Part shown: positions 10,897 to 21,118 of the stretch, one piece after another | Layout of the letters: the number at the start of each line of letters is the position of its first letter | How positions within the stretch are numbered: the stretch's first letter is position 1 | Assembly: GCA_016490735.1 (NCBI GenBank) | Contig: JAEMWC010000447.1 | Coordinates: forward strand, 577,501 to 641,500 | DNA from: Pachyseris speciosa | Taxonomy: Eukaryota > Cnidaria > Anthozoa > Scleractinia > Pachyseridae | Length of the DNA: 64,000 bases | Direction: 5' to 3' | Program-made: the position numbers and the translations under genes | The notes under the pieces: generated by a model | Told to the model about the DNA's origin: nothing | Databases searched by the model: none | Seen by the model: only the letters and a program-made list of their open reading frames with translations

Positions 10897-12905
10897 ATTT
10901 GAAAGTTTCAAGTTTCAAGTTTAAGTTTCAAGTTTCAAGTTTCAAGTTTATTTCAACTCTTATACAAGTCGAAAATTCTTGGTGGACTGGGCCGCAAATA
11001 GCTTTACAGCTAATCGAGGCGGACCAGTCCTTAAATATTATTATTATAAATATTAATATTATTATTAATATTATTACTGATTCGTCTTACGATTACATGT
11101 TAATTAACAACATGTAAATATTACTGTCTAGGTAGAATCTAAAGGGGAAAGCTAGAGACTAAAACTTGACTCCAGTCGGAAATTTAATTTTTCATCATGT
11201 TAATTAAGGTATCTATCTCGACATACGAGTTTTAAGATTGTAGTATTTCAATTATTTTTGTTGTTATAGTTTTTTTTAAAAGAGTTTTTGGATAAATTTT
11301 TTACTCTAGTTGGTATCCCATTCCAGATTTTAACACCAACACGTGAAAAGGCCTTACTTTGAACATTAAGTGCGGATTGTTTAGTAAAAAAAATGCTCAG
11401 ATGTTGATGAGCGTGTGCTGTAAGAATGAATACTGGCAATTTTAGAGAATAAATTTGAAATATTAGTCGGTGCAGAATTAGTACTGATATTGTACATTAA
11501 ATTAGCAATTTTCACATAATATAGGAACTGGAGCAGTAGAAGTTTTCCTTTCAAAAAGAGGGGTATTGCATGCTCCCTTGGTTGAGCAAAGTGAATAAGA
11601 AGGAGTGCACGTTTTTGAAGGACAAGGACTTTATTTAACAAGGTCTTAGATGCATTTCCCCAAGAAGTTAGTCCATACGTTATATAAGGAGCAATGAGAG
11701 TCTTATGAATATCAAGAAGGGTTCGATTAGGAACAATATGTCTTAATTTCGCAATTAAACCAACAGTTTTGCTTATTTTTGTTGTGAGGGCATGAATATG
11801 GTTTTTCCAACTTAAATTTCCATCAGTTAATAACCCAAGAAATTTAATACCGTTCTTATGTCCAAGAGGTACATTCTTATTTTCTTCATTGTCAAAAATA
11901 TTAATCTGGGGTCGGTAATTAAGTTTTTTTTGGTGTGGGCGAAAAATAATAAAGTTTGTCTTCTTTATGTTAAGTGTAAGTTTATTTGAGGTCAGCCAAT
12001 TAAATAAATTGTCCAATTCAGCATTTACAATTAATTCTAATGTTCTGAGATTTTCGTGGGAGTAAAGGATATTAATATCATCTGCAAAAAGGAAAAATTT
12101 AAGTTTTCTGGAGCATAACAAAACATATAACATATAACAAAAAGAGGAGCGGCCCTAAAACGGATCCTTGGGGTACACCACAAGTAACCACTTCTTTATC
12201 CGAAATGTAAGAGTTAATCTCAGTTGTTTGAGTACGATTTGTTAAATAAGAGGAAAACCACTGATTAACGATTCCTCGAAAACCGTAAAAATTAAGTTTA
12301 TCAAGTAATATTTTATGGTCCACAGTATCAAAAGCTTTCTTAAGGTCAATGAACACCCTTTGGCTACAAGAAAAACGTCTTCTATCCATATTGGTAGGGA
12401 TGGTTTCTACCGTGTCAAGTATAGCATGTTCAGTTGAGTGTGCTTGACGAACACCGTATTGGGATAAACTTAATAGTTGATGTTTTTCTATAAAAATCTT
12501 CATTCTATTGTACATAATTTTGTGAAAAATTCTATTGAAGTTTGACAGTAAAGAAATTTGTCTATAATTGCAGGCATCAGTTTCATCATCAGCTTTGTAG
12601 ATTGATAAAATTTTGGACATTTTCAGTTTAGAAGGATATGCACCAAGACTGACAGACTTATTGAGAAAATTTGCAAGGACAGGAGATATTATATCACAAG
12701 AGCACTTAAGAAGTTGTGTAGGACAAGAGTAAAGGCCATGCGATTTATTATTCGGGATGGATAAAATTTCAAGTTTCACTTCATGTGAAACAAGAGGCTT
12801 ATGGAAGAATGAGGTATCTGGTGATTTGGAGGTTATGAGATAATCCAAATAAGAATGCTTGGCTTGAGGCATTTTAGTTGCCCGAAGGGCCGCCAAGCGG
12901 AGCAC
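10897..12905 (-). mobile_element. 5'-truncated non-LTR retrotransposon (LINE), CR1/L2-Jockey-like, decayed
   Basis: Minus strand, reading right to left. The reverse transcriptase shows YRQISLLSNFNRIF, FIDLKKAFDTVDHKIL, GVPQGSVLGPLLF and then, after a frame break near 12110-12130, FADDINILY with a downstream SNKLTLNIKKTNF block. A final frame (11248-11439) has the typical C-terminal block AFSRVGVKIWNGIP. The 3' untranslated part ends in tandem heptamers of the type ACTTGAA (10902-10950), a mode of 3' termination known in CR1/L2-like elements. No endonuclease domain remains at the 5' end. It is non-functional because of the frame breaks. Confidence 0.85.
11381..12133 (-). pseudogene. LINE reverse transcriptase, C-terminal part
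   Basis: A 250-codon frame with FFLFADDINILY (catalytic FADD, residues about 14-25), then the palm and thumb segment FNWLTSNKLTLNIKKTNF, IKFLGLLTDGNLSWKNHI (a conserved block following the catalytic core) and TLIAPYITYGLTSWGN. It continues the upstream frame at 12099-12908 after a frameshift that includes a small TATATGT duplication. Confidence 0.85.
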
Positions 12906-12908
12906 CAT
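12099..12908 (-). pseudogene. LINE reverse transcriptase, N-terminal part
   Basis: A frame of about 269 codons. Residues up to about 70 are pre-RT linker (NNKSHGLYSCPTQLLK); then come RT motifs with YRQISLLSNF, QYGVRQAHSTEHAI, FIDLKKAFDTVDH and VTCGVPQGSVLGPLLFLLYV. The frame shifts before FADD. The first residues (MVLRLAALRATKMP) derive from the flanking 'gccgccaagcggagcacc' repeat, not from the LINE. Confidence 0.85.
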
Positions 12909-12912
12909 ACCT

Positions 12913-12944
<32 letters not shown>

Positions 12945-13040
12945 AAAATGGCTAGCGGTATTGCTTGTGGGCGCGTACGCACGACGACGACGACGACGAC
13001 GACGACGGAGTCGCCCAATAATTAATAATATCCTAATAAG

Positions 13041-13190
13041 TAATGGTAATAGGACTGAGTGGAGTCCAATTCGGTCTGTAATCATACGAGTGATAACAAA
13101 ATCGGACGACCGCGCAGCGGGAGTCCGATTTGTTTATCACGAGTATGATTATAGACCGAATTGGACGACACGAAGTCTTATTACCAATTA
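13041..13190. mobile_element. Foldback MITE, about 150 bp
   Basis: taatggtaataggactgag on the left mirrors agtcttattaccaatta on the right; the arms (about 65 bp) contain gtccaattcggtct and atcatacgagtgataaca in inverted order around a GC-rich centre (cgaccgcgcagcggg). No coding capacity. Confidence 0.85.
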
Positions 13191-13342
13191 ATCATAAAAA
13201 TTACAATTTCCGAGAAAAGAGGAAGAGTCAAGTTATAAAAGGGAAGGAAATTTTGCATTAAAAGACTGACAAAGGAAGCGTAAATTGTTTACTGTTGCTC
13301 TGAAATTGACTACGATCAAAATGTATGGTGATTGTAACCAAG

Positions 13343-13346
13343 GTTG

Positions 13347-13379
<33 letters not shown>

Positions 13380-13482
13380 GATTGGTTGATTTAAAATACT
13401 ACTTTGAATGTGATTGGCTTATTGAACTGTCCGATAACAAACTGTCCAATAACAAAGTGTCCAATAACAAACTGTCCGATAA
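13343..13482. repeat. Short tandem repeats (about 40-bp and 15-bp units)
   Basis: Three partly decayed units of gtgattggttgatttaaa with ctttgaat, followed by four copies of ctgtccaataacaaa (13434-13482). Non-coding. Confidence 0.75.
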
Positions 13483-14437
13483 CAACTTGGCACGTGAATT
13501 AGTGGAAAATAGGAGTTTTTTAAACCAATCACAATCGAGGAAATTGCAATTTTTATGATTATAATCATAATAATCCAACATGGCGGCCATACTCCACCTG
13601 GCCAAGCTGACCAGCTAGTTTACAGCGTACGTCTTTGATACTGGACATCCATCTTATAGCCAATTGACACCTGTCAAAACAAGGTATCTGCTGACCAGTG
13701 TCACGTGACCATATCGCGAGCTCAAGTTAAGCAGCTGTTTTTTTTTTAAGTTGACCGCTGACCAGGTACTTACTTTCGATTGGATCACAGGCTCAAGCCA
13801 GGTGTGGGACACCCAAACCAAATCGAGGCTTTTAAATTTTTCGCGCGCTTTCTGGACATCCATCCATCAGTTGGTTTTCCTCGATGGAAGTTTGTCTTTC
13901 GCGTAAAAAGCATAAAAATCAAGAACTTGTCAAAAGATACTCCGGAAGGTGAATTTTCAAGTGATGAAAGAAAGGACGAAAGATTTTTCTCAGGAAAAGC
14001 TTCAAACTTGGATCGATTGTGCGGTTGAAAACAGTATAATTCAACGCTTCAAGGGCTTTCACTTCACCGCGGCATCTTGCATCTCACCAAGAAAAGTCAC
14101 TTAACAGTTCCGGTATTAATGGGAGGAATGAGTAGCTCAAACTCTGTGGAAGAAGCTCTTACTTTGGACAAATCGTTTGCTATTTTTGCGGATGCTTGTT
14201 TTTACTTTACTGAAGCTTACGTATTTTCAAGTGGTAGAAACCTCTACAACACAGCGCAGGATAGTGAGGTAAATTAAATAATAGAAACTTAACATTTGGT
14301 TTAATCGTTGTTACTTTTGTTCAGGAATGAAACTTGTATTTTTTTCTCGAATGCATATAAAAAACAATCATCTGTACTTGTTTTGGACGCAAAGAAGTAG
14401 TTGAATTGTTTTTTTTGTTGTTGTTGTTTTTGTTTTT
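13483..14437. other. No recognisable gene
   Basis: A dispersed 'aacatggcggccat' motif occurs near 13578, and the segments near 13640 and 13855 share 'ctggacatccat' in opposite orientations, so a decayed foldback is possible. Frames here (13780-14028, 14077-14277) have no recognisable domain. Confidence 0.35.
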
Positions 14438-14600
14438 TGTTTTTGTTACGTTGTTTTCTTTGCGAGCGAACGAGTGTTTTTACTCGGCTTGGCTGACTGT
14501 TTTTCGACCTTGGTACCTCAACAGCGTTAAGAAACTTTTGCTCTTATCTTAATAACACGTAATCACAATGAGTCCTCGTAAAATTAAGCATTACAGGCGG
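14438..14600 (+). repeat. Interspersed repeat, inverted partner at 63838-64000
   Basis: Shares cttggctgactgtttttcga, cctcaacagcgttaagaaac and caatgagtcctcgt with the reverse complement of 63838-64000. Probably an end of a larger non-autonomous element; the element's other end was not defined. Confidence 0.7.
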
Positions 14601-15098
14601 AAACTCAAGCTCGAGTAAAATGATCGAATGCATGTGCATGTGCACGTCTCAAAATCTGACATAAAGTTGTCAAAATGCTGTCAAAAATGTCAAAGACCAG
14701 CGCGCTTCACTCGTCATTTGAAATCTTCGTTCAAAGCGGCCTGTAAGTTTCGCCGTCTATAAACATGTCGTCTTAATTTGTTTGAACCGGTAAGAATCAG
14801 CGTTTGGATGTTAAACACCGAAATGGGTTGACTGGCTGGGCTGGCTTTGATAAATTTTATTGTGGACGGGTCTGCGAGAGAAAAGCTTGTGTGGTTTGGC
14901 AAGCGCTTTCTTCGTTAACTGGATGACGCTTTGCCTCTGAGAATCATTAATTGAAGAAGGTTCTTCGGAAGACATGGGAAGTACCAGTAAAACTATCAAA
15001 GCTCTTTAGCGTTTTGTGTCAGCCAAGGAAAGATTTTGTGGGAAATGGCGCTATTATTCAGCTCTGTCGCGTTCCGAGTGATTGCTGCCTCAGTGATT

Positions 15099-15510
15099 CC
15101 TGTTGACTGCCTTAAACGATCCGGTGTGGACCTCATTTTTGTCTTTTCTACGGGCATTTATGTCAAAATTGCTAAGCAATTTTTGTTACTTGTCTAATTT
15201 CTCCACTTTCTCCAAGAATCTTCGAAGAAATATTATTCGTATTGTGCTTTTTTTTTCTTGTAATACTTATGTTTGTTGTTCTGTTGTTTCTGAACCGCGG
15301 TCAATTCCTGTTGACTGCTCTTAACGATCAGTTTGTACCCTTTATTGTCTTTTCTACAGGCATTTATGTCAAAATAAATACCGATTTTTCTAGACTAATC
15401 AGTACAAGCTATTTTTATTACAAGCTAGTCTTGTTTAATTTCTCCACCTTCTCCCTCTTCGAGCAAAACACTCGCATCGTACTTTGTTCGCTTGTAGTGT
15501 TTGTTTTTTA
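15099..15510. repeat. Imperfect tandem duplication, about 205-bp unit
   Basis: Both units carry tcctgttgactgc, a 'taacgatc' block, ttgtcttttctac, ggcatttatgtcaaaat and ttaatttctccac in the same order, with indels. No function evident; frames across it are low-complexity hydrophobic. Confidence 0.65.
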
Positions 15511-16740
15511 TACTCTTTGAATTCCGTCACGCTTTCATCTGAAAGTAGTTACGACTCACGAATGTCTGTCTTTTGTTTTGCAAACGTTTGCTATCGAAAA
15601 CTCTTCGTTTTCTCTGCTGCTGCCCAATTGTTTTGGACACAAATTAAACTGGCCCAAATAAAGCCATGCGAAGTTGTTCGGTGAGAGTGTGCAGCTCCGA
15701 TTCTAGGTTTGGCCTGCGAACGAGTGAGTTTTCCAAAGTTTTGCAACGAGTGAATAAAAATCCGTACAAAGCACTTTCTATGCTGTAATTTGTTTATTAT
15801 ATATATAACGAGAATTAAACCTTTACTTCAAATCAGTTTTGTTTTTCCCGATTCAATAAGCTTACATGAAGAACAGCAAAAATTCAAGACTGATCTACAT
15901 GACCGAGCGTAATAAAAAAACGTCCGGTTTCCAGGACAGCAACAAGTAGACAAAGAGACTACACAAGCTTAAATATCACTTCCTATTTAGAATAACTGAA
16001 AAATACGGGAGAATTTGTAAATACAAAGAGTGAAATGTTTTCGCTTGTCCTTAATCCGGCTGTCAGATTCAATCATGTGATGGCGGCGCTTCGCGCTGTG
16101 CAACAACAAATTCGCACTCTGTTGACTTACACTGTTTATAGAAATGTTGAATGTTCTTCCTTGAATGTTCGCCCCCTTGTTTTTGTTCGATTGCGTCCCA
16201 ATAAAATCATTTAACGGTAAATCCAGTGGAACAAAACGGGAAGCCGAAACCATGTTTTTGAAACACAAACTTCGAGCGGGCGCTGAGTTGAAGCCCGCGC
16301 TTCTCGGAAGCCATTTGAGTGCTTTGCTCTGATTGGCTGAGAGATTCTACTCTGGACGGTGATTGGTTATATTTTCACATGTGAAGAATGCTGTACGCGA
16401 AGCTGATTGGACGTATCGCTTTCTTTACATGTGAAAATATAGCACATACAGAATTCTATTTGCAAGGTTTATTGCCTAAAATTCTCGCTTTATATATAAA
16501 TCCAAATCCGTAAAAGGGGGTTCATATCTGCTAGTAGTTCTGGACTAGGGGGTCCAAATCTGATCACAAGCAGATCTGGACTGGAGGGTGCAAATCTGCA
16601 GGGGGTCCAAATCCACTGTGCCACTGGCTCAGATCACCTTTCCGTACTATTTTTTACAGCATTGGGTCTGTAGGTTGAGTGAGGTCAGATGGGTGATATG
16701 ACAAACAGACTATATGTAAATGCCAGTAGAAAAAGAATGC
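15511..16740. other. No recognisable gene
   Basis: Contains short inverted segments (gattggttatattttcacat near 16363 against catgtgaaaatatagcac near 16427), so a decayed foldback is likely at about 16320-16450, and direct repeats of 'gatctggactggagg'-like sequence at 16540-16610. No protein signature. Confidence 0.35.
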
Positions 16741-16790
16741 TTTTGGAGCTCCGCTTTTAGGCTTGGCTAAATATATATATTACCAACAGA
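16740..16790. repeat. Interspersed 'gagctccgcttttaggcttg' repeat
   Basis: ttttggagctccgcttttag followed by gcttggctaaatatatat recurs inverted at 62538-62565 (tttagccaagcctaaaagcg, then gagctcc). Probably a terminal segment of a transposon. Confidence 0.6.
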
Positions 16791-16919
16791 TGAGAAATAC
16801 GTATTTATAATTTTGGGTATGCGTGATGGGTCATTGGCGATATTATTATTAATTTGTGGATCCTTTAGTGCGTTGATTGGCTTAAGACTTCTTTTCCGCC
16901 GATTCAGTAGTTCATTTAT

Positions 16920-17715
16920 AGCTAATAATAATAATAATATTAATAATAATAATAATATTTATTTTCTTTTATCAATGTTTACATTTTTTTAATTACAATC
17001 TACAAAATTTACAAAAATATGTTCATCTAAACTAAATGAAAACAATGGACAAGCTAGGAAACTAAATAAACCAGTAGGTTTTCTTGTTAGCTCCCGAACA
17101 ATTGCCACGTATTCCGCATATTATTCAAGTTATTCTTGAAAAATTCACGATAGTAACTTTTCTTACTTAAGCGAATCAGAACACAAATTTTTGTTTCTAT
17201 AATATTTATATTTTTCAAGATCACCGGTTATCCATGGCTTGGAAAATTGTTTGATCTTACGCTTTGAGAGAGTTGTAATTGGTGCGTGTTTGTTTACAAT
17301 TTTATTAAATGTTTTGTAGAAGGATGTGAAGATCTCATCTATGTTTGTACTGGGTGTCTCGATGATTAAATTCCAATCAACTGCGGCAAGTTTATCATTA
17401 AACGTGTCAGAACACAAATGCGAGAAATCACGTTTCTTAATTTGCCTTTGTTTGATTCTATCTATTGTCGATGCCAAGATACAAAACTGCGGAAACTGAT
17501 CACTAACATCAGTAATAAGGTCCCCACTTGCAACAACCTGATCCGGATTATTAACAAAAATATTGTCAATAAGACTGGCTGAGGTTCTGTGAACACGTGT
17601 TGGTTTATCAATCGTCGGAATGAGATAACAACTTTGTAAGGCCAATGAGAATTCATGACGATATTGACAAGTTTCGATTCTTTGCAGACATAAATTAAAA
17701 TCACCCAGCAAGCAT
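16920..17715 (-). mobile_element. LINE remnant: endonuclease end fused to 3' tail
   Basis: Minus frame 17163-17711 starts MLGDFNLCLQ and has SASLIDNIFVNNPD and SDQFPQF, matching the C-terminal half of an AP-type LINE endonuclease, then the lysine-rich linker before RT. The catalytic His of the usual SDHxP motif is Gln here. The frame shifts into a FFKNNLNNMRNTW block, and a LINE-like 3' region with an (ATT)n tail follows at once (16920-17090), so the entire RT is deleted. Confidence 0.75.
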
Positions 17716-17729
17716 AAATTCTTGCCTGT

Positions 17730-17882
17730 AGCAGAATATTAAACAATAGACAGAGCTGTAAACAGGTCATCTTCTCGCTGGAATTTGTGAATATTTTACT
17801 TTAGGGTGAGGCTTACGGTGTGCAAATGCGTTCTCAGTACTTTTATTCAGCGGTCATGGCGAACTTGAAATTGGACTATTGG
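17730..17882 (+). repeat. Fragment (other half) of the 21153-21408 MITE
   Basis: aacaatagacagagctgtaa (interior) and gtgcaaatgcgttctcagta through ggactatt (terminal repeat) match one half of the intact MITE at 21153-21408, complementary to the half retained at 10787-10896. Confidence 0.75.
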
Positions 17883-20240
17883 TATTCAAGAAATATTCAG
17901 GATGCTGCAAATAGTTTTTGCCCCGCAAAACCTATTTTGAATGAGCTAGCGTTAAGGACAATTACTATTCGGTGTTCTTAAGGTAAATAGTCCATCATAC
18001 CAGAGGTCCATAGGCTGACCTTTTAGCGCTAGCCATTGGTGACAGGTAATGGACGAATCGTGCGACAAATGTGTTGATTCGCTCAAACGGGCGGCTAACA
18101 AGAAAAACGTTAATCTTTCATGCCTTAGAGATGCCCAGGATTATTTCTCAACCCAAAACTTGTTTTCAAATCAGATCAGCACAGCAACACTGTGAGAACC
18201 GAATTCAAATAAAGAGTTTTGTTCTCCTACTTTACGTACCATTACTCAATCCGTCATAGTACAGTGAACAGGGATTGAGCAAATTGTTCAAAACTTAAAC
18301 TTGTTGTTGTGGGAGCATCAGGTTCCATACCGTAGTAACAAGATTAAGATCCTGCAAGCTCTTAGCATAATTATTTTTCCACTATATATATATTTTTTAT
18401 TTCCCATCGAAAATTTGCTTTGAGCAAATTCTTTTCAACGCACTTTTTTTCATGAATGTTCAGTCGACATGTATCATGACCGTTATTAAACATATACAGG
18501 TACAGATTCTATAGAAATCAATAATCAATAAATCAATAACCTTTATTTAAAGAGGGTAACACTTATTACTATAAAAGTATTCTCCCTAGTGGCGAAGGAT
18601 AATACGCCACAAATTTGCATTTTTGGACAAACATTTTAAGTACTACACATCTGTTCATTCGTCTTGTGACTCGCCCTTGTGCTCGTCTCAACAAACCCGA
18701 AGGCCGATGAAATCATGTAGGATTGGATGCCAGTAGTGGCATGAGAGTTTATCGTGCCTTATTTTCTTAGAAAGTTTTTCACTTCGTTGATTCTGTATCG
18801 AAGCAGCGTTGGTGAATGCTTTTTGAGTGGAAACTGAACCTAAATTCCTGCATACATCTTTATTAAAAAAAAAAACATTGCTAGCACACCCCAAAACCAC
18901 TTTCACCGTACGATCCTTAATGGATAACTATAACTTGAAATAATTCTCAGTAGACTTATAGTATTCCTCACTCTATCCTTTGCAAATTGCTTACCTGAAA
19001 TGTGCTAGTTTACTAATAGGCTTGAATGGAATCCTCAGTTACAGTATATCGAGTTGAAATTCGTGAGATCGAAAACAGGAAGGAATGCACAGATTTAAAC
19101 CAAAGAGTGCACCAGATACTTCAACCAAAAAAGGACAAACTGAAAACATAATTTTCATCTCGTGACGTGCGGGATACCGCAATTACCTTTAATTAACAAT
19201 GATCACGCAATTTATTAGCCTGGTCCATTCAACACGTTGCCTGTAAGGTTAAGGTTAGGGTCAATCCTGCCTTATTGCAAAACCATATAGCTGTAGCGGA
19301 AAGCTAAACAGCGCCAATGGCATTGTTGTTATGTTAATAGTTTGGTCATTCGGTTTGTGCTTGAGTTCACTTGTATGTTTGTTTATCTAGCTCAACTTAA
19401 GACTTGAGCGAATTATGATTTCGGCAGTACACACATCATCTCAGCACCAAGACAAAAATGATAGGATTGAAAAAATAATAATGAATAAAAAAATAACATT
19501 TTTTGACATTTCAAGGTACAAACATATCCTAAAGACTAAGTATGCTGTTCAATTACTTGCAGATTATTTTTTAATCGATTTCTAATGTTCTTTTGGCAAA
19601 CAAGGAAGCTGTATTGAAACTACCGACAAGTGTTCTCAGTCATTGCGCTTCTGGAACCTCATTACTTTGGTAGGGTATGAGGCAACACCGTTAAAACAAA
19701 TGCAAAATATTGGCTTCAACAAGGTTCACTGATTCTAAATGAAAGAGTGTTGATTGGTGTTGCTTAGCAACCTAAGGCATAAGTACGGTTTTCAGTCTGA
19801 TCTATCGTGTTTATTAGTAAAATTTACTTAGAATTTGGGCGGGCTGATATCGGTAACAACGCAATGGCTGTTCGAAAGATATGAACCAGTTCAAAAACTC
19901 GAATTAAATTGTGATTACACACAGGAGTTCTCTTTACCGGAAGGTCATTTCAAATCTCCGTTAAACTAAAACTTTTCTGACATCAGTGAGAAAATTTTTG
20001 TCGTTAAAAAAAAGCAAAATATTAGGCAGCCTACCATTCTAAAAAAGCTAATATCAGCTAATAAGGTTAATCTTTTCCGTAACTTACTTTTGTGACAATT
20101 TGTTAACAGTCTGTACCACCTTAGTTAGACTCGCATACTCGCTTTAACCTTGGTACAAAGTTTGCAGCCGGAGAGCAAACAATTTGAAAGCAGGATTCTG
20201 TTGACAGCTTTGAAGTTCTTAACATTGTTATGGTCATTAT
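17883..20240. other. No recognisable gene; possible LINE 3' end at 18515-18600
   Basis: aatcaataaatcaataacct at 18520-18543 resembles, on the minus strand, a LINE 3' end with a short A/T-rich tandem tail, and the 72-codon minus frame at 18688-18906 may be its decayed body. The remainder shows no protein or RNA signature. Confidence 0.35.
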
Positions 20241-20241
20241 C

Positions 20242-20362
20242 AATGCCATTGCCATTGCCATTGCCATTGCCATTGCCATTGCCATTGCCATTGCCATTGC
20301 CATTGCCATTGCCATTGCCACTTTCACTGTCACTGTCGTTGCCATTGTTATTTCCGCTGTCG
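20242..20362. repeat. (CCATTG)n microsatellite
   Basis: About 13 perfect hexamers with decayed flanks (cactttcactgtcactgtcg). It gives artificial Leu-Pro, Met-Ala and Gly-Asn frames on both strands. Confidence 0.95.
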
Positions 20363-20785
20363 TTATCTTTATCACTTAAACTTTTACCAGACCAGACTTG
20401 TTTCGTCTTTTCCGACCATTTTACGTGCACTAGGTTTGTTACCAGGAATTCGATTTCTAATATTTTATTGACCTTTTAAGAAAGCATGTTATAAAATTGA
20501 CAAACGCATCCGCATTATTGGGCCCGAAATTTTTTCTGAAGTTTTGCATGGGAAACACACGCCAAACCACCCAGGCCTTTCTGTTGTTGCAAGGGGACTC
20601 TTCAATCTGTTAGAATACTCGCGTCTATCGCACAACCCTCACAAATGTCCCTTTATTAAGCCTGATTCATTTACTGATATTATGAAATTTTCATTTCAAA
20701 AATGAAACATACTTTATTTACAATGTTTACAGCAGTGGAGAAAACGCATGTTTTCAGTTGAGACTGAAGCTAGCATTCTACAATT

Positions 20786-21118
20786 TTAACAATTTTCCTG
20801 AAGTGTGTCATATAGTTTCTTATACAAAGCCCTGTCACGGCAATACAATCCATCATCAATGTGAACCGGATCTTTTGTTTCAAAATCGCCACCCCAACGA
20901 AGGTCTTTATTTTGGCGAATTTTGGATATAAAACAACGCACGCCCTCAGGCCACGCAGATTCGTTGATCAAGCATTTGCTGTTGCACAGTTTGCTTCCTT
21001 CATAATACAAATTCATATCAATCGCGTGACCCACCAAGTGGTTGCTTGTCTTCGAAGGAGGTTCCACAGTATCGGTTAAGGACACGCCCTCTTTCCTGAA
21101 GGAGTGCGTGACTAACAC
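20786..21118 (-). CDS. M15 gene terminal exon: zinc-ligand motifs
   Basis: 111 codons including the stop. It starts VLVTHSFRKEG after the acceptor CTTTCCAG. The zinc motif SNHLVGHAID lies at about exon residues 28-37, and the conserved RWGGDF...DPVHID block at about residues 77-92. It ends LYDTLQENC then stop. All three expected ligands (His, Asp, His) are present. Confidence 0.8.
   Translation of the reverse strand: MLVTHSFRKEGVSLTDTVEPPSKTSNHLVGHAIDMNLYYEGSKLCNSKCLINESAWPEGVRCFISKIRQNKDLRWGGDFETKDPVHIDDGLYCRDRALYKKLYDTLQENC

Noticed and set aside
20121..20479. MAMAMA, GNGNGN and LPLPLP frames
   Set aside because: Microsatellite (CCATTG)n.
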